Assembly (NCBI GenBank): GCA_039177555.1
Contig: JBCDFV010000014.1
Coordinates: forward strand, 29,195 to 93,194
Source: JANQGH01 sp039177555
GTDB lineage: Bacteria; Pseudomonadota; Alphaproteobacteria; DSM-16000; Inquilinaceae
Length of the DNA: 64,000 bases
Reading direction: 5' to 3'
Made by a program: the position numbers and the translations under genes. Positions 17,683 through 25,421 of this stretch are shown in pieces; positions within the stretch are counted from its first letter, which is position 1, and the number at the start of each line of letters is the position of its first letter. The notes below the pieces were generated by a model that saw nothing but the letters and a program-made list of their open reading frames with translations, had not been told where the DNA came from and did not search any database.

Positions 17683-18363
17683 TCAGGCGGCATCCGGCGG
17701 CTTCAATCCGAAGCGGTCGAGCAGGAAGGACGCGCCCATGGACAGGCCCTCGGAATCGATGCCGTGGCCAAGCCCTGGCCGCTTGGCGCCGTAGACCGTA
17801 AAGCCGGCCGCCTGCAGCGCCGCGCCCGCATGGTCGAAGGCGGCGACCGGCACGACCTCGTCGGCATCGCCATGGATCAGAAGGATCGGCGGCCTGGACA
17901 GTGTCTCGGTGGCCAGAAGCTCGCCCCCAACCATGGCGCCCGAATAGGCGATGACCCCTGCGATCGACACCGGCCGGCGCGGCGCGACATATAGCGCGGT
18001 CATGGTTCCCTGGCTGAAGCCGATCAGGACCAGCTTTTCCGGACCCAGCCCGTGCTTCTCAAGTTCGGCGTCCAGGAACGCATTCACGCTTGGCGCCACC
18101 GCTTGCACGCCCGCCAGCAGGGCCGCGTCCGAACGGTCTTGCAGGCTGAACCACTGCCGGCCGAACGGTGCCATGTCGCACGGAAACGGCGCGTCCGGCG
18201 ACACGAAGGCGGCGTCCGGCATTATAGTCGCAAGATGCGGCGCCAAGCCGATCAGGTCGTTGCCGTCCGCGCCGACGCCGTGCAGCATGACGACCAGTTG
18301 CTTGGCCGGTCCGCCCGAAGCCGGGGCGCGGCTGGGGCCTGTGATGGGATGGATCTGGGTCAT
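17683..18363 (-). CDS. Phospholipase/carboxylesterase family alpha/beta hydrolase
   Basis: The 226-residue cytoplasmic protein has LVVMLHGVGADGNDLIGLAP, the nucleophile elbow LIGFSQGTMTA, the acid in LIHGDADEVVP and the histidine in GLGHGIDSEG, as in bacterial carboxylesterases related to acyl-protein thioesterase. The substrate is unknown. It is divergent from gluQ with about 66 bp between the starts, which probably holds both promoters. Confidence 0.85.
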   Translation of the reverse strand: MTQIHPITGPSRAPASGGPAKQLVVMLHGVGADGNDLIGLAPHLATIMPDAAFVSPDAPFPCDMAPFGRQWFSLQDRSDAALLAGVQAVAPSVNAFLDAELEKHGLGPEKLVLIGFSQGTMTALYVAPRRPVSIAGVIAYSGAMVGGELLATETLSRPPILLIHGDADEVVPVAAFDHAGAALQAAGFTVYGAKRPGLGHGIDSEGLSMGASFLLDRFGLKPPDAA

Positions 18364-18429
18364 GGCCGCGCATTGATCGGCCCGGCGAGCCTCTTGTCAA
18401 GCGTTGCCATCGGCGTCAGGGATAGGCCG

Positions 18430-19290
18430 ATGGTGGACAATCCCCGACTGACGACACGCTTCGCCCCCAGCCCCAGCGGCTGGCTGCACCTCGGGCATGC
18501 CTATTCCGCACGGTTCGGTTGGGACGTTGCGCGAGAGGGGAAGGGCCGGTTCCTGCTGCGCATCGACGATCTGGATCTCGTTCGCAGCCGGCCGGACTAT
18601 GAAGCCGGCATCTTCGAGGATCTGGCTTGGCTGGGCTTGGATTGGGACCCGGACATTCGGCGTGAGAGCAACCACCTGGCCGATTACCAGGCGGCGGTCG
18701 ACCGCCTTGTCGGCGAGGAACTGGCCTATCCCTGCTTTTGCAGCCGGCGCGAAATCCGGGCGGAGGTCGCACGCATGGGCGCCGCGCCGCATGGCCCCGA
18801 AGGCCCGCATTATCCGGGTACCTGCCGGGGGCTGACCAAGGCCGAACAGCAGGAGCGGATTGGCGCCGGTGCCGTGCCCGCCATCCGCCTCGATACCGAA
18901 AAGGCGATGGCAAAGACCGGCCCGCTGACCTGGACCGATCGGGAGGTCGGACAAATCGTCGCTCAACCAGACGCCTTCGGCGACCCGGTCATTGGCCGCA
19001 AGGATGGGGGGGCGGCCTACCACATCGCCGTTGTGATCGATGACGCCGCCCAAGCCGTGACCTTGGTAACCCGTGGCCAGGATCTCTTTCAGGCCACACA
19101 CTTGCACAGGCTGTTGCAGGCGCTGCTTGAGCTGCCCGTCCCAGACTATTGGCATCACAAGCTGATCCACGACGAGGCCGGCAATAGGTTGGCGAAGCGA
19201 AGCGATGCATCGGCCATTCGAACCCTTCGGGCTGACGGCTTGAACCCCGAACAGGTCTGGGACCGGTTAGGGCTGGGTCCGCCCGAGTAG
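18430..19290 (+). CDS. gluQ: Glutamyl-Q tRNA(Asp) synthetase
   Basis: The 286-residue protein is a class I synthetase catalytic domain without an anticodon-binding domain, which marks GluQ-RS rather than GltX. The HIGH motif is HLGH in APSPSGWLHLGHAYS and the KMSKS equivalent is LAKRSDASAI. The zinc site is intact: C-F-C-S-R-R then HYPGTC. It glutamylates queuosine in tRNA(Asp). Its 3' end overlaps the convergent Nudix gene by 24 bp. Confidence 0.92.
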   Translation: MVDNPRLTTRFAPSPSGWLHLGHAYSARFGWDVAREGKGRFLLRIDDLDLVRSRPDYEAGIFEDLAWLGLDWDPDIRRESNHLADYQAAVDRLVGEELAYPCFCSRREIRAEVARMGAAPHGPEGPHYPGTCRGLTKAEQQERIGAGAVPAIRLDTEKAMAKTGPLTWTDREVGQIVAQPDAFGDPVIGRKDGGAAYHIAVVIDDAAQAVTLVTRGQDLFQATHLHRLLQALLELPVPDYWHHKLIHDEAGNRLAKRSDASAIRTLRADGLNPEQVWDRLGLGPPE

Positions 19291-20142
19291 GCCGCGCAGC
19301 AACGCCAGATAGTCTGGATCGTCGGGGCCGATAAGGCCGTGGCGGATGCCGAACTCGATCAGCGTCAGCGGCACGTTGAATTTGAAGTCGTCGGTCTCTT
19401 GCACGCGCTGCAGCGCTTGCCTGGCCGGCCAAAGCGCGAACCCGGCGACCTCATCGTCGGCCGGTTTGGGGCGCACATCGGATGGCAGGAAGAGTTCATA
19501 AACGAACAGCACATCTCGCTTTACACCCGATGGCTCGTCGCCGCCGTTCGGCGGCTGGTCCTGGCAATAGGCCACCGCGCCGACCGGGCGGGCGGTGCGG
19601 GCCAGCGAGGGCGGCAGGCTCGCCTCCTCCGCCGCCTCCTTCACCAGGTTCTCCATGAGCGACAGGCCATGCGGCTGTCCGCCGGCGATCATGTTGTCCA
19701 GTGCGCCCGGCGCCAAACCACGATCAAGGCCGCGCCGCCCAATCCACATGCTGGTTTCTTCGCCATCACGGACCAGGCCGTGAACGTGGAGCCCGAACGA
19801 CCGGAAGCCGAAGACCGCGCACGCCGCCCGGTCGACGAGCGCGAGGACGGAGCCACCCCAGCGTTCGACCACCGGGAACAGTTCACCGCGGCTGCGCGGA
19901 CACAGGCCGGCTTGCTGCAGCGTCTCGACGGCGTCGGCCAGCAGCGCCGATCGCTCGGCCATCGACGGGGCATCGAACCGCAGACCAGATCGATCCATCG
20001 AAAACCCGTGATCCGCCGCGGCCAATCGCCGGGCGACCGAACGGGTCACCAAGCCAGCCCTGCGGCCCGACACGAACAGCGGCACAAAACGAGACGGGTC
20101 GTGGCGGTTGCACGCCAGGATATGGCGCAGGAGGCTCGTCAT
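19267..20142 (-). CDS. Nudix hydrolase with DUF4743 N-terminal domain
   Basis: The 291-residue protein has an N-terminal DUF4743-like region and a C-terminal Nudix domain. A Nudix box is recognisable in AGGQPHGLSLMENLVKEAAE followed by EASLP. Relatives include the Nudix half of fungal thiamin pyrophosphokinases (Tnr3 type), which suggests a thiamin-diphosphate-derivative hydrolase; that substrate is inference. It is convergent with gluQ, overlapping by 24 bp. Confidence 0.83.
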   Translation of the reverse strand: MTSLLRHILACNRHDPSRFVPLFVSGRRAGLVTRSVARRLAAADHGFSMDRSGLRFDAPSMAERSALLADAVETLQQAGLCPRSRGELFPVVERWGGSVLALVDRAACAVFGFRSFGLHVHGLVRDGEETSMWIGRRGLDRGLAPGALDNMIAGGQPHGLSLMENLVKEAAEEASLPPSLARTARPVGAVAYCQDQPPNGGDEPSGVKRDVLFVYELFLPSDVRPKPADDEVAGFALWPARQALQRVQETDDFKFNVPLTLIEFGIRHGLIGPDDPDYLALLRGLLGRTQP

Positions 20143-20395
20143 GCCGGCTCGACCCGCGATTTCATCATTGAGAGTCCGTGTTTCGGAGTTCGGATCCGGC
20201 GGCGGCGCGCGCAGCCGTTGGCGTCAACCCAATCGACCCGCGTAAACTCGCCGAACAAAGGGTTCGATGCAAATCGGTTCGCAAGCTGCCGGAGCGCCCA
20301 GTGGCCCGCACTTGAATAGAGGCCAGCCTTTCGGCCTTAATGGTGCCTCACCGGTCGCCTAGGTCTCGACCGGAATCCAACGGAGGAAGCGGTTT

Positions 20396-21289
20396 ATGCG
20401 TCGAGCGCGCCGCAAGGTGGGGCGGCACGGATTGAGGTCAGGCGCACTGACGTTGATCCTGGGCGCCTGGGTGTCGACCGGGGCACTTGCCCAGGACTTC
20501 GACCCCGGCAGTCTGGCGGCGGACGATCTCGCGCTGATTCAGGAGATGCTGGAGAGCGAACGGTCCCACGTTCGACGCAGCCTGCCGGTCAGCGAACAGG
20601 TCGTCACGATCGTACGAACCGAAACCCAACCCCGCATTTGCCGCCACTTCGTGTTGCAGTCGCTGGCCGGCGACCAACAACGCGGGGTCGGTTGTCGCGT
20701 CGGCGCCGGCCAATGGCAGTTGGCGGCTGCCATCGGCACGGTCGCGCAGGCGCCGGTGATTCCGCCCCCTGCCACGACAGTTGATAACACCGCAACGCCC
20801 CGGGTCACCACGGTACTGCGGCCAGTCGAGGCCGCTCTGGACGAACCGGCGGCAGCCCCAATCGTCAGTTCGCCCATTGCCACGACCGGCGTGCCCTTGC
20901 CGGGCCGGCGGCCAATCGCCGAGACCGAGCAGGCGCCGGTCGCGACCGAGGAAGATGCGCAAGCAAGCCCCGCAGTGGTGCCGGCGGCGCTGGCTGCGGT
21001 TCCGTTGCCGGCACCACGCCCAACCGGGCGTTCGACCGGGCCGATTGCGACTGACGGAACGGAGGCCGAGAGCGCAGCCCTTGACGAGCGGGAGGCGGAC
21101 ATTGCCGAAGCGCCGGAGGCTGCCATCATCGCGCGCGAGAGCCTGGAACTCGACGAGACCGGCACGGCAGCGGAGGTGGCGCAGGGCGATACAGACCTCT
21201 CGGAAGGCCTCACGGAAGACCGGCCGGAACCTGAGCCCAGCCGCACGCCGGCCCCGATCGAACCGCCAGTCCCTGGGCTACGTCCATAG
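20396..21289 (+). CDS. Exported protein with surface-antigen-like domain and Pro/Ala-rich tail
   Basis: The 297-residue protein has a twin-basic N terminus and a signal segment ending GALAQ. Residues about 60-115 (VVTIVRTETQPRICRHFVLQ, then GVGCRVGAGQW) resemble the C-terminal block of the 17-kDa surface antigen family with its two cysteines. The remaining two thirds is low-complexity, rich in Ala, Pro and Glu, and contains two PLPGRRP/PLPAPRP-like strings. It may be a periplasmic or surface protein; the role is unknown. A strong GGAGGAAG precedes ATG 20396. Confidence 0.65.
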   Translation: MRRARRKVGRHGLRSGALTLILGAWVSTGALAQDFDPGSLAADDLALIQEMLESERSHVRRSLPVSEQVVTIVRTETQPRICRHFVLQSLAGDQQRGVGCRVGAGQWQLAAAIGTVAQAPVIPPPATTVDNTATPRVTTVLRPVEAALDEPAAAPIVSSPIATTGVPLPGRRPIAETEQAPVATEEDAQASPAVVPAALAAVPLPAPRPTGRSTGPIATDGTEAESAALDEREADIAEAPEAAIIARESLELDETGTAAEVAQGDTDLSEGLTEDRPEPEPSRTPAPIEPPVPGLRP

Positions 21290-21298
21290 CTGGCGAGA

Positions 21299-21724
21299 CT
21301 AGCCCGGGCCGCCGCCCTTGCGGTTGGAAAAGAACTCGCCGGCAAAGTGCCGAAAAATGAAGACGTAGTTGCCGACCAAGGCGAGTCCCGAAAGACCGGC
21401 CAGGATGATCACGAGCGGATTGCCAAGTGCCGCCGGCAGAAACAGCGAGACCCATCCGGCCAAGGCCGGGGCGAGTGCCAGGCCGGCAAAGAAGCTGAGC
21501 CACTGGCCGCGACCGATCATGAACGGCGCAATAATGTAGCCGATATTCAGGATGATCGTCATGACCATGGCGAACAGGACCTGATCCTGCGAGGCGCCCG
21601 CCAGGCCCCTTGTATCCATCATGACAATCGCGGGCAGTCCGATGCCCACCGCAATCGACAGCGCCGCAAGCCAGCGCGGCAAGGTGTATCGACGGCGGGG
21701 CGGCAACGGATCCGTATCGGTCAT
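21299..21724 (-). CDS. Small multi-pass membrane protein of unknown function
   Basis: The 141-residue protein has about four hydrophobic helices (LAALSIAVGIGLPAIVMM, then FAMVMTIILNIGYIIAPFMI, then FFAGLALAPALAGWVSLFL, then IILAGLSGLALVGNYVFIF). ATG 21724 (M-T-D-T-D) gives a short soluble N terminus before helix 1; longer frames are unconvincing. I do not recognise the family. It is convergent with the preceding exported-protein gene. Confidence 0.6.
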   Translation of the reverse strand: MTDTDPLPPRRRYTLPRWLAALSIAVGIGLPAIVMMDTRGLAGASQDQVLFAMVMTIILNIGYIIAPFMIGRGQWLSFFAGLALAPALAGWVSLFLPAALGNPLVIILAGLSGLALVGNYVFIFRHFAGEFFSNRKGGGPG

Positions 21725-21847
21725 CGACAGTTTCTCGCAGAGTGGCAGGCGGCGATCATACCCCTGCCGCAGCAACCTGCCGCCAATTCGGCGGAAAATC
21801 CATCCCGGCCTGTGCTTTTGGCCCCAGGAGCGCTATATGGCTGCGTC

Positions 21848-22039
21848 ATGAGTGGTATCTTCCTTGCCTTAGCCATCGCTACCGCCCTGGCAACCGTGGC
21901 GGTCCTAACCACCGGCCTGATCGGCATGGCGCGGGGTGGCGAGTTCAATCAGCGCTACGGCAATCGGCTGATGCGCTGGCGCGTCGGCCTGCAAGCCGCC
22001 GCCATCGTCTTTCTGGCCCTGGCCATCTTCACCCGCTGA
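21848..22039 (+). CDS. Twin transmembrane (HIG1-like) small protein
   Basis: The 63-residue protein has two membrane helices separated by a basic loop (MARGGEFNQRYGNRLMRWRV). This layout matches the twin-transmembrane/HIG1-type small proteins that in many Alphaproteobacteria directly precede the cobalamin adenosyltransferase gene, as here (9 nt gap). HIG1-domain relatives are linked to respiratory complex assembly, but a role here is unproven. Confidence 0.8.
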   Translation: MSGIFLALAIATALATVAVLTTGLIGMARGGEFNQRYGNRLMRWRVGLQAAAIVFLALAIFTR

Positions 22040-22048
22040 GCGCCCCAT

Positions 22049-22618
22049 ATGGTTCAACTTACTCGGATCTATACGCGCGGCGGCGACAAGGGCAAAACGT
22101 CGCTGGGCGACGGAACCCGCCTTGCCAAACATGCCAAACGGGTCGCCGCCTACGGCACGGTCGATGAGGCGAACGCGACGCTGGGCATCGCGCGGCTGCA
22201 TATCGACCCCGATACCGAGGCCGACGCGATGCTCGTGCGGATCCAGAACGACATGTTCGATCTAGGCGCGGACCTCTGCACGCCGGAACAGAAGGACCCG
22301 CCCTACCCGCCATTGCGCATGGTTGCCGCCCAGGTCACCCGCCTGGAGGCGGAGATCGACCAGATGAACGCGGACCTCTCGCCCCTGAAAAGCTTCGTGT
22401 TGCCGGGGGGCAGTGCCGCGTCCGCGCATCTGCATCTGGCCCGAACCATCATTCGCCGGGCCGAACGTTTGATGACCGAACTGGCTGACGAGGAGGCGGT
22501 CAATCCTGTCGCCATCCAGTACGTCAACCGGCTTTCCGACCACGCCTTCGTCATGGCCCGCTGGCTGAACGACAAGGGTGCCGGCGATGTGCTTTGGGTG
22601 CCGGGCGAAAACCGCTGA
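22049..22618 (+). CDS. Cob(I)alamin adenosyltransferase, PduO type
   Basis: The 189-residue protein has the PduO-type ATP-binding start IYTRGGDKGKTSLGDGTR, the VAAYGTVDEANA motif, and the cobalamin-side motifs RTIIRRAER and YVNRLSDHAFVMARW. It converts cob(I)alamin to adenosylcobalamin. Adenosylcobalamin is the required cofactor of the class II ribonucleotide reductase encoded at 37.4 kb, so this enzyme is probably needed for DNA synthesis here. It is coupled to the upstream twin-transmembrane gene. Confidence 0.93.
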   Translation: MVQLTRIYTRGGDKGKTSLGDGTRLAKHAKRVAAYGTVDEANATLGIARLHIDPDTEADAMLVRIQNDMFDLGADLCTPEQKDPPYPPLRMVAAQVTRLEAEIDQMNADLSPLKSFVLPGGSAASAHLHLARTIIRRAERLMTELADEEAVNPVAIQYVNRLSDHAFVMARWLNDKGAGDVLWVPGENR

Positions 22619-22655
22619 ACCATACCGCCTGCCACCAGGCTCCAGCCGAGGTTGA

Positions 22656-22684
22656 TTGACAGCCCGCGGGACAGCCAATAGTCT
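22656..22684 (+). promoter_or_regulatory. Sigma-70-like promoter before the hydroxybutyryl-CoA dehydrogenase gene
   Basis: TTGACA at 22656-22661 and TAGTCT at 22679-22684 are separated by 17 nt, 51 nt before ATG 22736. The -35 is a perfect consensus match, supporting separate transcription from the adenosyltransferase gene. Confidence 0.55.
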
Positions 22685-22735
22685 GCCGGCCCCTTTGTTG
22701 CAGTGCAAAATCGTTGGGCAGGAGCGAAACGGGTT

Positions 22736-23623
22736 ATGACCCAGGCGGCGGACATCAAGAAGATCGGCATCATCGGATCGGGCCAGATGGGCGGAGGCAT
22801 TGCCCAGGTCGGCGCTGTCGGAGGTTTTGACGTCTATCTCACCGATATCAGCGAGGACGCCCTGGACAGGGCCAAGGCCCTGATCGCCAAACGGCTCGGT
22901 CGGCAGGTCGACAAGGGCTCGCTGTCGGCCGAGGATCGCGACGCGGCGCTGGCACGTATCGTCACCGGACAGGCCTACGAGCCCCTGGGCGAATGCCAAT
23001 TGGTCATTGAGGCGGCGACCGAGGACGAAGACGTCAAGCGCGCGATCTTCAAGCAGTTGGTGCCCCATCTGAACGAGGATGCGCTGATCGCAACCAACAC
23101 GTCGTCGATTTCGATCACCCGCATGGCGGCGATTACCGACCGCCCGGAACGCTTCATCGGCATGCATTTCATGAACCCGGTCCCGGTCATGAAGCTGGTC
23201 GAGATCATTCGCGGCATCGCCACCAGCGAGGAGACCTTCAACGCGGTGCGCGACCTGGCCATCGCGCTGGGCAAGACAGCAGCGATGGCTGAGGACTTTC
23301 CGGCCTTCATCGTCAACCGCATCCTGCTGCCGATGATCAACGAGGCGGTCTACACGCTCTACGAGGGCGTCGGTTCGGTTGAATCCATCGACACGGCGAT
23401 CAAGCTGGGCGCAAACCATCCGATGGGGCCGCTGGAGCTGGCCGACTTCATTGGGCTGGACACCTGCCTGTCGATTATGAACGTGCTTTATGACGGGCTG
23501 GCCGACAGCAAGTATCGCCCCTGCCCCTTGCTGGTGAAATATGTCGAGGCCGGCTGGCTGGGCCGAAAGGTCGGCCGCGGCTTTTACGACTATTCCGGCG
23601 AAACCCCGGTACCGACCCGGTAA
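22736..23623 (+). CDS. 3-hydroxybutyryl-CoA dehydrogenase
   Basis: The 295-residue protein has the NAD-binding Rossmann start IGIIGSGQMGGGIAQVGAVG, then NTSSISITRMA, the catalytic His and conserved FIGMHFMNPVPVMKLVEII, and the C-terminal LGANHPMGPLELADFIGLD. It oxidises (S)-3-hydroxyacyl-CoA in fatty-acid or butanoate/PHB metabolism. Many relatives sit directly after etfBA and an adenosyltransferase gene; here etfBA is absent. ATG 22736 is chosen because the Rossmann motif starts about 10 residues later. Confidence 0.92.
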   Translation: MTQAADIKKIGIIGSGQMGGGIAQVGAVGGFDVYLTDISEDALDRAKALIAKRLGRQVDKGSLSAEDRDAALARIVTGQAYEPLGECQLVIEAATEDEDVKRAIFKQLVPHLNEDALIATNTSSISITRMAAITDRPERFIGMHFMNPVPVMKLVEIIRGIATSEETFNAVRDLAIALGKTAAMAEDFPAFIVNRILLPMINEAVYTLYEGVGSVESIDTAIKLGANHPMGPLELADFIGLDTCLSIMNVLYDGLADSKYRPCPLLVKYVEAGWLGRKVGRGFYDYSGETPVPTR

Positions 23624-23629
23624 GGGCCC

Positions 23630-23923
23630 ATGTCCGCGTATCTGATCGCCGATCTGGACATTCAGGACCCCAACCTTGCGGCCGAGTATCGCCGCCAAGT
23701 AACGCCGCTGGTGGCCAAACATGGCGGCACCTACATGGTGCGGGGCGGCGACGTCAGGACCCTGGAAGGTGATTGGGCACCCGGCAGATTGGTTATCATC
23801 GAATTCCCCTCCATGGCGGCCGCCCAGGCCTTCTACGACGACCCGGCATACGGGCCGGTGATGGCGTTGCGCCAGCGATCAGCCAGCGGCAGCGTCGTGC
23901 TGGTCGAGGGCATGCAAGGTTAG
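23630..23923 (+). CDS. DUF1330 family protein
   Basis: The 97-residue protein matches DUF1330, a small ferredoxin-like dimeric alpha/beta fold: YLIADLDIQDP, the GGTYMVRGGDV strand, and the typical VIIEFPSMAAAQAFYDDPAY block. No activity is established for the family. It follows the dehydrogenase gene by 6 nt and is probably in its transcript. Confidence 0.88.
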   Translation: MSAYLIADLDIQDPNLAAEYRRQVTPLVAKHGGTYMVRGGDVRTLEGDWAPGRLVIIEFPSMAAAQAFYDDPAYGPVMALRQRSASGSVVLVEGMQG

Positions 23924-23986
23924 GCAATCGAGGCGGCATCACGCGCGGGCATTTCCCTGACGGCCTGCAGGGGCTAGATATCATGT

Positions 23987-24631
23987 ATGGATCGGCAGAA
24001 GGGTTATGGCGGGCGCGGCGGTCGGCGGGGCTATCATCACGGTAATCTGCGTGAGGCCCTGATCAACGCCGCGCTCGGCCTGATATCGGAAAAGGGCGCG
24101 GCGGGCTTCACGTTCGCTGATGCAGCCCGCGCGGCCGGCGTCAGCGCGGCGGCACCTTATCGGCATTTTCGCGACCGCGACGCGCTGATGGCCGACGTCG
24201 CGCAGCGCGGCTTCGAACAGCTTGAAGGCGACCTGGCACTGGCGGCGGCCAAGGGCGATCAATCGCCAGTCGCGGTGATCGACCGAATCGCGCGCGCCTA
24301 TCTGGATTTCACCCGACGCGAGCCGGCGCAGTTTTCCGCCATGTTCGAGTCCGGCCAGGTGTTCACAGAGAGCAGCGACGTGTGCCTGGCTTCCGATCGG
24401 GTCTTCAACGTCATGCTCGACGCCTGCAAGACCTTGGTGGAGACGCAACCGGCCGATCAGCGCGCGCCGGCTATGATGATCGCGTTGCACATCAACGCCT
24501 TGACCCATGGCGTGGCATCCTTGTTTGCCCGCGGCGACGAAAGCCGACGGCCGATCCCCATGCCGCCCGAGCAACTGCTGGAGGCCGGCATCCTGGTCTA
24601 TCTGGAAGGCCTGGGCATCAACGCGGACTGA
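23987..24631 (+). CDS. TetR-family transcriptional regulator
   Basis: The 214-residue protein has an N-terminal TetR helix-turn-helix: HHGNLREALINAALGLISEK, then FTFADAARAAGVSAAAPYRH with FRDRDALM. The variable C-terminal half is the ligand-binding dimer domain. Targets are unknown; the co-directional dehydrogenase and DUF1330 genes are the nearest candidates. Overlapping starts ATG 23983 and 23987 are in different frames; 23987 matches the reading frame. Confidence 0.88.
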   Translation: MDRQKGYGGRGGRRGYHHGNLREALINAALGLISEKGAAGFTFADAARAAGVSAAAPYRHFRDRDALMADVAQRGFEQLEGDLALAAAKGDQSPVAVIDRIARAYLDFTRREPAQFSAMFESGQVFTESSDVCLASDRVFNVMLDACKTLVETQPADQRAPAMMIALHINALTHGVASLFARGDESRRPIPMPPEQLLEAGILVYLEGLGINAD

Positions 24632-24718
24632 CGCCGCCGCCACTGAAAATAGCCGCGCCTATCCCCACATACTGTAGGGACTTATCCTATCAAGGCCGGG
24701 AAATTGTCGTTTTTTCAA

Positions 24719-24736
24719 ACGGTTAGAGAAAACCGT
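24719..24736. promoter_or_regulatory. Inverted repeat in the AT-rich leader of the DUF2852 gene
   Basis: ACGGTT and AACCGT form a 6-bp inverted repeat with a 6-nt spacer, about 120 nt before the DUF2852 start, within the 225-bp gap after the TetR gene. It may be an operator or weak terminator; the rest of the gap shows nothing clear. Confidence 0.25.
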
Positions 24737-24856
24737 CAGACGGGCAAAAATCGTGATGGCCTTCCCTTGAAAAGAGCGCATGGCTGCCAATCTATGTGAA
24801 TGTCAAAAACATTAACATTGGCCGACTTGGGGCCGAACTGGAGAGTGAGGAAAGAA

Positions 24857-25306
24857 ATGTCGAGCGTGACAGCAAAGCTGGATGATTTCGGCCTGCCTGG
24901 TTGGATCGCTGTGACAGTGCTGGCTTTCATTGTCTTTTGGCCGCTTGGGCTGGCGCTGCTGGTTTACCTTTTCTGGAGTGGACGAATGAGCTTTGGTTCC
25001 CATCGCGGCATGTGCGGCTGGAAGGGCCGCATGTCGGACAACATGCACCGCTGGCGCGATTCGCACCGCGGCCGCTATTCCAGCGGTAACGATGCCTTCG
25101 ACGAGTATCGCGAGCAGACTCTGGATCGGCTAGAAGAAGAGCAGAAGGAGTTTCAGGACTTCCTGAAGCAGCTTCGCTCGGCGAAGGATCGGGCCGAATT
25201 CGACCAGTTCATGGCCAATCGCCGATCACGGCCGAACGGTAATGGCAATGGCGGCAGCCCGTCGACCAGCGGTCCCGAAGCGCCCGAACAGCCGTCGCAG
25301 GCGTAA
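24857..25306 (+). CDS. DUF2852 family membrane protein
   Basis: The 149-residue protein has one or two membrane-spanning segments (GWIAVTVLAFIVFWPLGLAL, then VYLFW) followed by a charged, partly coiled region (EYREQTLDRLEEEQKEFQDF) and a Gly/Asn/Ser-rich tail. This layout, including the I-V-F-W-P-L-G-L-A string, is that of DUF2852, common in Alphaproteobacteria and of unknown function. ATG 24857 is chosen because GAGGAAAG lies directly upstream; an in-frame ATG at 24800 has no such site. A strong terminator follows. Confidence 0.83.
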   Translation: MSSVTAKLDDFGLPGWIAVTVLAFIVFWPLGLALLVYLFWSGRMSFGSHRGMCGWKGRMSDNMHRWRDSHRGRYSSGNDAFDEYREQTLDRLEEEQKEFQDFLKQLRSAKDRAEFDQFMANRRSRPNGNGNGGSPSTSGPEAPEQPSQA

Positions 25307-25329
25307 ACGCAGCAAACCCGTTTTCTTCC

Positions 25330-25365
25330 AGGCGGAAAGGTTGCAACAGCCTTTCCGCCTTTTTT
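25330..25365 (+). terminator. Rho-independent terminator after the DUF2852 gene
   Basis: A perfect 11-bp stem (AGGCGGAAAGG / CCTTTCCGCCT) with a 9-nt loop (TTGCAACAG) is followed by a run of six T. It lies 24 nt after the stop codon and is the clearest intrinsic terminator in the window. Confidence 0.92.
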
Positions 25366-25421
25366 GTGCGGCAGGCGGCGGAAGACAGCCCGCGAAATCC
25401 GGGCAATGACGCGATCGGGGG

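Noticed and set aside
22262..23722. 486-codon minus-strand open frame across the adenosyltransferase and dehydrogenase genes
   Set aside because: It spans two recognised genes and their promoter and has no domain features.
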